From Sphaerulina vaccinii (lineage: Eukaryota > Ascomycota > Dothideomycetes > Mycosphaerellales > Mycosphaerellaceae), in NCBI GenBank assembly GCA_022570795.1, contig JAKUDP010000008.1:2071713-2135712 (forward strand): a stretch of 64,000 nt of DNA, given 5' to 3'. Made by a program: the position numbers and the translations under genes. Shown piece after piece: positions 43,176-52,975 of this stretch (positions are counted from its first letter, which is position 1; each line of letters starts with the position of its first letter). The notes beneath the pieces were generated by a model that saw nothing but the letters and a program-made list of their open reading frames with translations, was not told the DNA's origin and ran no database searches.

Positions 43176-43680
43176 GGTATGTGAGGCAGCGAGGTGAGAT
43201 TGAGGGACTGCTTAATGTGCGAGGGCACAACGACCGTGGATTTCTGGGGGTGGTCGAACGATATTGCTAGACAGCAAACGCGTTGAATATAGAGGATACA
43301 GACAGTATAAGTCTGGACATCAATCCAGGCTTATATGCATCTTGACGGCCTGTATATCATCACACAGGATGGAGGTTGACCTTGAACTCGACTTGGCATG
43401 TCCGTTGTCGGCCTCTCTGAGTCCTTGCATCGTTTATGGCACTCGGAGGCCATCTGATGGACGCAGATCAGCCTGATGGACAACGGGCATATGCCTCGTA
43501 GGACGAAGCCAGTAAGGTATGTGCATTTCAGTTGTGTGAACCATACTGTAAGGTTGTTGAAGTGAGGTTCACTGCATGTGCCAGCGCACGAGCCACGGAA
43601 ATCTTGGCATGGCCGAGTATACTTGTCGTCTAGACGTACTCCGACGATAATTTGACATTGCACCTTATATATAACCAACC
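43176..43680. promoter_or_regulatory. Divergent intergenic region between the PQ-loop gene and BFR1
   Basis: Holds both promoters. No gene supported. The BFR1 leader directly before 43681 is AT-rich (TATATATAACC). Confidence 0.45.
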
Positions 43681-45384
43681 ATGGCCGACACAACTACGAA
43701 ATCTGCGGCCGCAGCGCCAGTCACGAAGCCGGAGAGACCTGATGAGGAGACATACAAAAAGAACCTCGCAGAGGCCGAAAAGGCCTTGAAGATTGAGGAG
43801 GAGAAGCTGGTACGTTGACAGAATACATATTTTGAGACACAAGGCGTTTCGAATGTCTCCGCACACGAGCGAGCACCGTGCGACTGCATTTCCCAGGCAG
43901 AGCGCAAAGCCATTGGGCGGTCAAATAGAGACGACTGCATACCGCAAGCACAATCGGTGGTGGCATTGAGATGGCGCAGACAGAGCGCGAAGTCATTGGC
44001 ATGGACTTTTCAGAGAACAGTGCTAACATTTCTCGTGTGAATACAGAAGCAGATCAAGGCCAAACTCGACAATGCGAAGCCGAACAACAAGGACTCACCC
44101 GCCGGCAAGCGCCAGGCTGAGCTCCGTGGCCAGCTGAAGGAGATCCGCGAAAAGCAGCAAAGCGGCAAGAGCGGGCGTACAGGAGTCTTGGACCAGATCA
44201 AGCGACTCGACGAGAAGCTGAAGGCGCGGATGCAGGAGTCGAAAGACAAGCGCGGAAAGACTCAATACAAGACCGCCGACGAGGTACAACAGCGCATCGA
44301 CAGCCTGCGCGCCCAGGTTGACACCGGCACCATGAAGATCGTCGAGGAGCGAAAAGTCCTCGAGGAGATTGGAAAGCTGAATCTGCTGAAGAAGTCCTTT
44401 GCTGAAGTCAACGATATACAAAAGAGCATCGACCAGACCAAGGCTGAGATCGCGGAGCTCAAGAAGCAGCTGGACGATCCAGAATCCAAGGCACTCTCGG
44501 AGAAGTACACTCAGATTACGACCGAATTGGACAAGATCAGAGCCGAGCAGGACGACGCTTTCAAGAACTTGAATGCTCTGCGCGACGAACGAACCAAGAT
44601 TCACGAGCAACAGCAACAGAAGTACGCCGCAGTCAAGGAGATCAAGGACCAATACTACCAATCACGCCGTGCTGCTGTCGAGTACGAGCGCGAGGCCAAG
44701 AAGATCCGTGAGGAGAAACGACGAGCCGAAAACGATGCATACCACCGCGGCAAGAGGCAAGAGGCAGCGAAGTCCAAGCTTGAGGATGCTAGTGCGCCTG
44801 CTTACGATGAGGAGATTCGCGTCACCCGCTCCCTGCTCGCTCGCTTCGGATCTGCTACCACCACTGAACAAGCAACTGGACCTGGACAATTCGCTGCTAC
44901 CGACTTCCGCAAGGTTGATGACACTGGCATCAAGGGCACTGCACTGAAGAAGAAGGGCGAAGAGGAGGAGGCGTACTTTGTCGGTGGAGGTGGCAAGAAG
45001 AAGAAGGGCAGAAAGGGTGCTGCAAACGGCACTGCCTCACCTGCGCCTGAAGCTGCCAGCAAGTTCAATCTTGACCTTGGAACCATCTCTGCTCTTGCAC
45101 AGATCAACGTTGACCCACCGATGTCACAAAACGATGTTCCTGCCCTGGTTGAGAAGCTGCAGGAGAAGCTTGAGTTCTGGAAGAAGGACCAAGATCGCAA
45201 GACCAAGGAAAACATCGCAAACGCTCAGAAGGAGATCGACCGCCTGGAGGCTGAGTCCACCGACGCTCACTCCAAGCCCACGAAAGTCAATGGATCAGCT
45301 ACCACTGCAGGCGCCGAGAACGGAGTGCCTGAGGTGACTGATGGCCTGAAGACGGCTACCATTGAGGAGAAGACGACTGCATAG
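43681..45384 (+). CDS. BFR1: BFR1-like polysome/ER mRNP and nuclear segregation protein
   Basis: Polyribosome- and ER-associated mRNA-binding coiled-coil protein, in yeast linked to secretion and ploidy maintenance. Exons 43681-43809 and 44047-45384; 488 aa. The 237-nt first intron is the longest in the window, a common position for a long 5' intron in highly expressed fungal genes. Mostly Lys/Glu-rich coiled coil: KRQAELRGQLKEIREKQQSG, TADEVQQRIDSLRAQVDTGT, ERKVLEEIGKLNLLKKSF and AVEYEREAKKIREEKRRAE. The later Gly/Lys block (VGGGGKKKKGRKG) and a conserved C-terminal segment (FNLDLGTISALAQINVDPPM, then VPALVEKLQEKLEFWKKDQ) fit the family. Confidence 0.92.
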
Positions 45385-46626
45385 ATATCTCTGAAAACTA
45401 TCGCCAGCCACGCAGCCAGCATCAGCTCCAAGGCTCGAGAAGACACTTCAAACAGATCAGAGAAACCAGGAGTATTTGAAAAGTGAGCGTTTCTTGTAGC
45501 ACTTATGACAGATATCTAAATTGCATCTCACTGAACTTTAGCCTGCTACGCCAACAAGCTCGCGGACAGACCTGTCACGAGACATTTGCGCCTTTCAGAG
45601 ATACTTGCTTACCTTCAATCAATCACCATCATAGTTTTCCGACTCATATTCGGCGACTAGGCCACCCAGCCGCAGACCCGACTAGTGTGCGATCAAGTGG
45701 AGCCAAACGGAGATGCCTGTGGAGAGACCAGCACGTCTCTAACCCATCCACGTCCATCAACCAGGCCAGTGCGCGGTATGCTGGAATGGTATGTCTTGCG
45801 AAGAAGTTGACATAGATGCTCACCGCACAGGGCCACTCAATCTGGAAGCAGATTCTACGACAAGCACATTCGAACGCTGGTCTAGGAGCCTCTTTTCCGA
45901 TGCTGCATTGAGCGAATTCGAAACTGGATACCTAGCATATAGTAACGATGTCGATCCTCGCAGACCAGACGTCTTGCTGCCTGATGTATATCAGCAAGCT
46001 CAGTCTCAGTATCTTCCCGCAGTCCAAGGGCATATGACAATCGCTGCCGAGACAGCAGCCATCGTATGTGCTCGCGAATCGGGACCAGTGCTGCATATCA
46101 CCTCGATAGCAGGCCTTGACAATCAGAATATTCAGCTAGCGGCACCATTATCCTGACTCCTCGTCGGTTCTGACTACGACTTCAACTTCAACATACTCAG
46201 CACTTCCGTGCTTGAAGGACCTCCACGCCCACGAGACGTCGACCGATACCAGCAGATCAGACGTCGCCACAGCGGAGACATCGACCTCAACCGCTCCATG
46301 CTCTCTGCACTGGACAGACCTTCTCGCTCACTGTAGGCCAGCCGATTCACGCAATCTACATATCATCGTGACGGAGACACCACAAGTCGTGCAGCGACGA
46401 ACCGCTTCCTAGCAACGACTGTTTCGCAAACTTGATCATTCAGCACAAGCTCCTTTATATTTAATCTCACTCTCGACTGCACTGCACCAGTTATGAGGTA
46501 TGAAAGACAAAGTGCAGCGAAGTATCGTATCATATCGCATCTATAGCATACTTGTACAGTGCCATCTACAGCTACAGCTAAACGCCATCATTCAGCAACT
46601 CGTCGCGCGAGACACATTTGCCATCA
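45385..46626. other. Intergenic between BFR1 and MSH2 (convergent), with one weak ORF
   Basis: Apart from the tentative ORF at 45791 listed separately, no features. It is 3' flank for both neighbours. Confidence 0.4.
45791..46156 (+). CDS. Tentative hypothetical protein with in-frame downstream extension
   Basis: ATG 45791 (MSCEEVDIDAHRTGPLNLEA), 121 aa to a TGA. Composition is protein-like (FERWSRSLFSDAALSEFETG). After the TGA (followed by C) the same frame is open for about 59 more codons (LLVGSDYDFNFNILSTSVL, ending ALDRPSRSL). Possibilities: a gene broken by a stop mutation, an unrecognised intron (a GTATGT donor at about 46063 exists, but the obvious acceptors keep the stop or create another), or readthrough. 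No family recognised. Confidence 0.35.
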   Translation: MSCEEVDIDAHRTGPLNLEADSTTSTFERWSRSLFSDAALSEFETGYLAYSNDVDPRRPDVLLPDVYQQAQSQYLPAVQGHMTIAAETAAIVCARESGPVLHITSIAGLDNQNIQLAAPLS

Positions 46627-49410
46627 TCACAAAGCTTTCACACTCCCAAAGAATGGATTCTTCAGCAACATCTCGTTGCCCATCACCAGATCCTTCATTC
46701 TCTGCACCTGTGCCTCTTTATCGAGGTTCTCAGCTTCGACTTGCTCTTTCCACTTCTTCAGCACCTCTTTCAACAGCTTACCGCCCTGCTCTACCTCTTC
46801 TGCGTTTGCCGCAACCACTGAATCCTCTTTCTTGCTGCCAGAAAAGTCTTCGAGCTCATCAGCTTTGCGTCTGGCCATGCTGATGACTTTGGTCGGAAAG
46901 CGAACGAGTTCTGCGACGTGAATGCCAAAGGATTGATCACTGATGCCCGGGACGACTTTGTAGAGGAGTGTGACTTCTCGGCGAGAGCTATTGTCGTCAC
47001 CGTTCATGGAAGTGTCTTCTGATCCATCGCCGATATGTGCTACCACGTGAAGGTTCTCTACTTGAGAATAGGTGTCGGCGAGTGCTGTGAGTTCGTGGAA
47101 ATGTGTAGCGAACATGGTGTATGCTCCGATTTCCTTGATGATGTGTTCACTGATTGCCCAAGCAAGTCCGAAGCCATCGTAAGTAGATGTACCGCGACCG
47201 AGCTCGTCTATGATTACGAGGGATTCTTTTGTGGCGGTTTTGAGGATGTTGGACGTTTCGAGCATTTCGGCCATGAATGTTGAAACGCCTTTGAGTTGAG
47301 AATCTGATGCTCCAACACGGGCGAGGATGCAATCGAAGAGTGTGAGCTCGGCTTCTGAGCAGGGGACGAAACAGCCTATTTGTGCCATGAGAGCTATCAC
47401 TCCTATTTGACGAATGTATGTGGACTTGCCTCCCATGTTGGGACCAGTGATGATGAGGAACTCCGAGGTCTCGCGAGTGAGAGAGACGTCGTTGGTGATG
47501 AATTGAACATCGTCTTGCATTTCCATACAGGGGTGTCGAGCTTCTTTCAAGATGGTGCTGCCGGTACCTCGAGGGTGCATCGTGGGTCGGACGTAGGCTG
47601 TTGGTGCGTGGACGGCAACGTGGGCGAAGCTGACGATCACGTCGAGATGGGCGAGGACTCCGGCGAGCTGTTCGATGACCGGACTGTAGGAGGACGCTAC
47701 ATTGACGACTTCTTGGACGAGTCCGGATTGCGTTCTGTTGTAGTTCTCTGATAATTGGTCGAACTCTCTTCGCATCTCTGCGAGCTTCGGTGTGGTGAAG
47801 TATGTTCCGTTCTTTTGCGTAGCGATTTCTGGATACTGCTTTCCTTTGCCTCGGATCACAGCCGCTTCTGTTCGTGTCAAGCGCAGGCACCATCCATGCA
47901 CTCTGTGGTTCTCCAGGAGTAGCTTCTTCTCGGTGTCCATTCCCAGATCATCTCCGGCGCGTTGGTGTTCCCTGTCGATGTCGTACCGGAGTTTGTCGAG
48001 CTTCTTTCGGATGATGCGGAGAGTATCGTCGAACTCTGGCTTGATGATGAACTCGTGGTTGTCGAGTGCTTCCAGATCGACTGTTGTCTCCACCATCTCT
48101 TGCAGCTTGACGAAGCTATCAGAAAACTCACGTAGCCTATCTGTATAGACAGCATCCAGAGCGTCCTTGTATGCTTCGTCCATGACTCCCTCGAAGGTAC
48201 CGATGAAATCAGGTAGGCGGATAGCCACTTGGTAAGCTCGGACTACATCCTCCAGGTTGGCCTTCTTTCGCTGGAACTTCTTTGCCAGTCGGTAGAGATC
48301 AGGTATTGATCGCAGATGGTCTTCTTGGAGTGTCTGTCTCAACTCTGTATCGTTCACGAAAGCCTCCACCAGCTGCTGGCGCTTCTGGATCTCCTCCAAA
48401 CTCATCAGAGGCTGCTTGAGCCATTGTGCTAGCAGTCGACTGCCAACGGGAGTCTTGCAGTGATTCAGAAGACCATACAGACTCATGGTCTTGGAGCCGT
48501 CTCTCGGTCCGGGCATCAAATTGAGTGCTTTGAGAGCTGACGAATCCAGCTTCATGTATTGTGACAAGTCGTGTTGAAAGAGCTTGTATTGGCCAAAGTT
48601 GCTAGGATCCGACATGATGCCAAGGTACTTGATCAGTGCTGCAGCTGAGCCCATAGCAAGTTTGAGATCCGTCTGAGGCAAAGTCCCGCTAGCCTTCTCA
48701 TCTCGCAGCAGTCGCGTGAGGTCTTGCTCAATGTCTTGCTTGCCAAAGTCGCCTGCAGGTCGTTCTGATACGGCGCAGCCGCAGTTATCGGCTATCGTCT
48801 TCAGCTTGTGCAATTCTGCGTCTTTCTTCGTCGTGTCGACCTGGATCAGACATTCCTTCACGCCGAGCTGGATGATCAGCGATTCGAAATTGGAGTAGAT
48901 GTCATTGTCGACGAACTCGCTCACACCGAGCTCTCGGACACTGGCATCTGCAAAGCACACTCCTACATTGCGAGCCTCGTTTGCTTTCGCCGACACCTTC
49001 ACGGCAAGGATAGTTGGTGCAGAATCGACATGCCCACCCAGGTCATCTTCAATGTCTTGAAGATTGCCAGGTGATGCTGACTTGGTGACTTTCCATTGGT
49101 TCTTGCCAGAGGTCTCGAGAACTTCTATCCTCCTCCCTAGTCGGAAGATGGCTTCTCGGAGGAATGTGCGGAAGACAGTGACTGTCATGGTCACCGATGG
49201 CAGACCAGGACTTCTGCCCAAAGTCTTCAGCACTGAGGTCGTCTTGTACTGCACACGAGCAATGTATTCGGCATCATCGCCATGTGCAGAGAGGAAGTCG
49301 CCTCGGTCGAAGATTCTGATCGTATCCGTGGGCTTGTTGATCTCAAGTTGGTGGAACGTCTTCACGAATCCAGTCTCGTCATCGACCTTCAGCTCCGGTC
49401 TTGAGCCCAT
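46627..49410 (-). CDS. MSH2: DNA mismatch repair ATPase MSH2
   Basis: Common subunit of MutS alpha (with MSH6) and MutS beta (with MSH3), which recognise mispairs and loops in nuclear DNA. Single exon, 927 aa, normal length. N-terminal domain from FVKTFHQLEINKPTDTIRIF; connector; lever/clamp helices (LYGLLNHCKTPVGSRLLAQW, then LKQPLMSLEEIQKRQQLVEA). Walker A GPNMGGKST at 656-664; ABC-type block DSQLKGVSTFMAEMLET; Walker B DELGRGTSTYDG from D735; FATHFHEL. The start at 49410 (MGSRPELKVDDETGFVKTF) is the first ATG; the frame is open upstream but lacks one. It shares a 399-bp promoter with MCM2. Confidence 0.97.
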   Translation of the reverse strand: MGSRPELKVDDETGFVKTFHQLEINKPTDTIRIFDRGDFLSAHGDDAEYIARVQYKTTSVLKTLGRSPGLPSVTMTVTVFRTFLREAIFRLGRRIEVLETSGKNQWKVTKSASPGNLQDIEDDLGGHVDSAPTILAVKVSAKANEARNVGVCFADASVRELGVSEFVDNDIYSNFESLIIQLGVKECLIQVDTTKKDAELHKLKTIADNCGCAVSERPAGDFGKQDIEQDLTRLLRDEKASGTLPQTDLKLAMGSAAALIKYLGIMSDPSNFGQYKLFQHDLSQYMKLDSSALKALNLMPGPRDGSKTMSLYGLLNHCKTPVGSRLLAQWLKQPLMSLEEIQKRQQLVEAFVNDTELRQTLQEDHLRSIPDLYRLAKKFQRKKANLEDVVRAYQVAIRLPDFIGTFEGVMDEAYKDALDAVYTDRLREFSDSFVKLQEMVETTVDLEALDNHEFIIKPEFDDTLRIIRKKLDKLRYDIDREHQRAGDDLGMDTEKKLLLENHRVHGWCLRLTRTEAAVIRGKGKQYPEIATQKNGTYFTTPKLAEMRREFDQLSENYNRTQSGLVQEVVNVASSYSPVIEQLAGVLAHLDVIVSFAHVAVHAPTAYVRPTMHPRGTGSTILKEARHPCMEMQDDVQFITNDVSLTRETSEFLIITGPNMGGKSTYIRQIGVIALMAQIGCFVPCSEAELTLFDCILARVGASDSQLKGVSTFMAEMLETSNILKTATKESLVIIDELGRGTSTYDGFGLAWAISEHIIKEIGAYTMFATHFHELTALADTYSQVENLHVVAHIGDGSEDTSMNGDDNSSRREVTLLYKVVPGISDQSFGIHVAELVRFPTKVISMARRKADELEDFSGSKKEDSVVAANAEEVEQGGKLLKEVLKKWKEQVEAENLDKEAQVQRMKDLVMGNEMLLKNPFFGSVKAL

Positions 49411-49809
49411 GATGGCGGTGGTGTTTCTCTTTCCAGTATGTGACTTGGGAAGATCAGACTGTGAGGTGTTGTACGGAGGAAGCTGTTCGGAAATGTAGCT
49501 TGAGGTCGTGCAATTGCAAGATGGTCGTGACTTGATGTGGTGAGATGAAGGTGTGGTCGATGGTAGACGCGTTGGAAGAGCTCGCTTCACGATTTCGCGG
49601 TGTCCACGACTTTGGCAAGTGCGACTAACGCGTCTTCTTCGTGTTCGTGTACGCGTATAGTGGTTTCAAGCCAAGCGCTTCACATTGCAAAGTTCCCCTC
49701 GTTTCACTCTTACACAACACAACACAATGAGGTACAGACATACAGCTTCCATTCGCCACCCACCAGCGATATACTGACAGCATCCAGCTCTCCACCTCTC
49801 CGATCGAAC
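49411..49809. promoter_or_regulatory. Bidirectional MSH2/MCM2 promoter with G1/S motifs
   Basis: The 399 bases between the two start codons contain three perfect MCB boxes ACGCGT (49567-49572, 49628-49633, 49651-49656) and one TTTCGCG at 49593-49599 (reverse CGCGAAA, an SCB/E2F-type core). MCB boxes bind MBF (Mbp1-Swi6 type) in yeasts, which drives DNA replication and repair genes at G1/S. All four sites lie within 90 bases, roughly midway between the two genes. Confidence 0.75.
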
Positions 49810-52470
49810 ATGTCTTCAGCCAACCGAGGCCGTCCTGCCGCTGGCGGACGCAAACGAGGGAGAGATGCTGAGGACGACATGCCTTCGTCTGGCGCAGCAC
49901 CACCTTCGAGTCCTCCCGCCTCCTCTCCACCAGTCTTTCCAGGCGGCGACGACATCGAGGAGGATGACAACATTGACCCAGAAGAAGATTTGATCCAGGA
50001 CATTGACGATGCAGACGAGATGGCAGAAGACGATGCGGGCATTGATCTGTTCGGCGACAACTTCGATCGCGACTACGACCGAAATGATGACAATATGTAT
50101 CGTGGAGCAGATATCGATGATGAAGAAGAGTATGAACAAATGGACGCTGCATCGCGAAGAGCCCTCGAAGCGCGACTCAATCGCCGTGATCGAGAGTTGG
50201 CAAGAGAACGAAAAGGTCTGCCAGGCGCTTTCTTGCCTGATGAAGAAGAGGATGTAATGGACCTGACCCGCCAGCCGCGCCGACGAAGACATAGATTCGA
50301 CGAGGATCCGGACGATATGGACATGCACGACGATATTATGGCAGAGGAGCTCTCTCTCGAAGCACTCGCGGATGTGAAGGCGGCGAGCCTGACAGATTGG
50401 GTGTCACTCCCAGCTGTTCACAAGACTGTTGCACGCGAGTTCAAGTCCTTCTTGACAGAGTACACAGACTCTGCTGGCACTTCCGTCTATGGTGTGCGCA
50501 TTAGGACTCTTGGAGAAGTGAACGCGGAGTCACTGGAAGTGGATTGGGACCATCTCTCGCAGTCGAAGCCAACACTGGCCTACTTCCTGGTCAATGTGCC
50601 TGCGTCTATTCTGCCCATCTTCGATGCCGTGGCACTGGAAGTCGCTCTCTACCACTACCCCGATTATGAGCGCATCCACTCGGAACTACACGTTCGAATC
50701 ACAAACCTGCCAGTGTCGTACACCCTTCGTCAATTACGACAGAGTCACCTCAACTGCCTTCTCCGTGTCAGTGGTGTGGTTACTCGCAGGACAGGAGTCT
50801 TCCCACAGCTGAAGTACGTCAAATTCGACTGCACCAAATGTGGCATCACACTTGGACCATTCCCTCAGGACAGCAATGCGGAAGTGAAGCTTTCTTTCTG
50901 CCAGAATTGCCAGTCTCGAGGGCCTTTCACGCTGAATAGCGAGAAGACTGTGTACCGCAACTACCAGAAGCTCACACTTCAAGAGTCTCCAGGAACCGTG
51001 CCTGCTGGTCGTCTGCCACGACACCGTGAGGTCATTCTTCTGTGGGACTTGATCGATTCTGCAAAACCTGGAGAAGAAGTGGAGATCACTGGTGTGTATA
51101 GGAACAACTACGATGCACAACTCAACAACAAGAACGGCTTCCCTGTATTCGCCACAATACTGGAGGCCAACCACGTTGTCAAGACGCATGATCAACTTGC
51201 TGGTTTCCGATTGACAGAAGATGATGAGCGCAAGATTCGACAGCTGAGCAAAGACCCCAAGATTGTTGAGAAGATTGTGCAATCGATCGCTCCCTCCATC
51301 TATGGACACGACGACATCAAGACTGCTGTCGCTTTATCGCTCTTCGGTGGTGTATCAAAAGTTGCACAAGGCAAGCATGCGATTCGTGGCGATATCAACC
51401 TTCTCCTGCTTGGAGATCCTGGAACAGCCAAATCGCAAGTGCTGAAGTATATTGAGAGCACAGCACATCGAGCCGTATTCGCTACTGGTCAAGGTGCTTC
51501 GGCTGTCGGTCTCACAGCCAGTGTCCGAAGAGATCCACTGACCGCAGAGTGGACATTAGAAGGCGGTGCTCTTGTTCTTGCAGACAGAGGCACATGCTTA
51601 ATCGATGAATTCGACAAGATGAATGACCAGGACCGGACGAGTATTCACGAGGCCATGGAACAGCAGACCATTTCGATCTCGAAAGCTGGTATCGTGACAA
51701 CACTGCAAGCCAGATGTGCAGTCATCGCAGCAGCCAATCCTATCGGCGGTCGCTACAACGGCACTGTCCCATTCAGTCAGAACGTGGAGTTGACAGAGCC
51801 TATTCTGTCTCGTTTTGATATCCTATGTGTCGTGCGAGACACAGTCGACCCTGCAGAGGATGAGCGCCTGGCACAGTTCGTTGTCAACAGTCACGGTCGA
51901 GCACACCCTGTGATGAGCTCGTCCCAAACACAGACTACCGACATGGACGTCGATGGCGAGGCTACGTCAGCTCATGGCCCAAAGACTGTCATCCCACAAG
52001 AACTGCTTCGCAAGTATATCTTGTATGCTCGTGAACACTGCCGGCCGAAGCTGTATCAGATCGACCAGGACAAGATCGCTCGTCTGTTTGCAGATATGAG
52101 AAGAGAGTCGCTCGCGACTGGTGCATATCTTATCACCGTAAGTTCAATCAGTCACTATGATGATATATCTAACTCTGGTTCCAAGCGTAGTAATCTTACT
52201 GACTGTGTGTTTGTACAGGTTCGCCACCTCGAATCCATCCTTCGAATCAGCGAGTCTTTCGCGAAGATGCGTCTCAGCGAGTACTGCAACGCACACGACA
52301 TCGATCGTGCCATCGCTGTTGCTATTGACAGCTTTGTCGGCAGTCAAAAGGTCTCGTGCAAGAAATCGCTTGCACGCGCATTTGCGAAGTATACGCTCAA
52401 CCGACCTGGTGCGAATAGGAATGCTGCTGGTGGTGGTAGAAGGAGGCAAGATGTTGCTGCGACTGCCTGA
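49810..52470 (+). CDS. MCM2: Replicative helicase subunit MCM2
   Basis: Subunit of the hexameric MCM2-7 helicase that licenses and unwinds origins. Exons 49810-52137 and 52219-52470; 859 aa. Acidic N-terminal tail (histone-binding in the family; EEDLIQDIDDADEMAEDDAG). Zinc finger C341, C344, C364, C367. Walker A GDPGTAKSQ from 535, Walker B IDEFDKM 598-604, arginine finger SRFD 667-670. The start at 49810 (MSSANRGRPAAGGRKRG) is the first ATG after the leader. The 81-nt intron is divisible by three and has no stop, so the unspliced frame would add 27 residues inside the C-terminal helical lid; the family does not have them, which supports the intron. Confidence 0.97.
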   Translation: MSSANRGRPAAGGRKRGRDAEDDMPSSGAAPPSSPPASSPPVFPGGDDIEEDDNIDPEEDLIQDIDDADEMAEDDAGIDLFGDNFDRDYDRNDDNMYRGADIDDEEEYEQMDAASRRALEARLNRRDRELARERKGLPGAFLPDEEEDVMDLTRQPRRRRHRFDEDPDDMDMHDDIMAEELSLEALADVKAASLTDWVSLPAVHKTVAREFKSFLTEYTDSAGTSVYGVRIRTLGEVNAESLEVDWDHLSQSKPTLAYFLVNVPASILPIFDAVALEVALYHYPDYERIHSELHVRITNLPVSYTLRQLRQSHLNCLLRVSGVVTRRTGVFPQLKYVKFDCTKCGITLGPFPQDSNAEVKLSFCQNCQSRGPFTLNSEKTVYRNYQKLTLQESPGTVPAGRLPRHREVILLWDLIDSAKPGEEVEITGVYRNNYDAQLNNKNGFPVFATILEANHVVKTHDQLAGFRLTEDDERKIRQLSKDPKIVEKIVQSIAPSIYGHDDIKTAVALSLFGGVSKVAQGKHAIRGDINLLLLGDPGTAKSQVLKYIESTAHRAVFATGQGASAVGLTASVRRDPLTAEWTLEGGALVLADRGTCLIDEFDKMNDQDRTSIHEAMEQQTISISKAGIVTTLQARCAVIAAANPIGGRYNGTVPFSQNVELTEPILSRFDILCVVRDTVDPAEDERLAQFVVNSHGRAHPVMSSSQTQTTDMDVDGEATSAHGPKTVIPQELLRKYILYAREHCRPKLYQIDQDKIARLFADMRRESLATGAYLITVSSISHYDDISNSGSKRSNLTDCVFVQVRHLESILRISESFAKMRLSEYCNAHDIDRAIAVAIDSFVGSQKVSCKKSLARAFAKYTLNRPGANRNAAGGGRRRQDVAATA

Positions 52471-52975
52471 TGAAATGTGCTCGCTGGTGTTCGGCGTTGG
52501 TTGAGGTTGACGAGCGTTACCAGTTTTACAATGTTTAGAGGCTACTTCTGTAAAGATGAACGCGAATGTGTTTCATGAAGGCACCTTATTCTCCGTGGAC
52601 GCATAGTGATCACTGACAAGATGCAGCAGACAACGTTAATGTTGAGCTTTCCGCACACTCGCGATGAAAGCGATCTACAATAATCAAATATGAACAACGA
52701 TGCAATCGAATACAACCACGTTGGGTACAGCATTGAGCCCCTACGGAAACGACTACAAGTAGTGAAGGCCACGAGTACAGAGACGGCCAAGCTTCATCAT
52801 TGCACCTGGGTACAAGCCTGTGGCCAGAGGTATAGAACTGGTGAAGCCAAATCCTACTGAAAGGTCTTTTTTCTCTGCAGGCTTGTGCTAATATATGTTC
52901 GTTGGTTCATTCGTCTCGCATCAGTCGTGCTATCGTGATCTCGCCCTTACTCGCTCTGCTACAACCACAGTCCAC
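52471..52975. other. Convergent 3' region
   Basis: 3' flanks of MCM2 and the aspartic protease. No gene or repeat seen. Confidence 0.45.
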
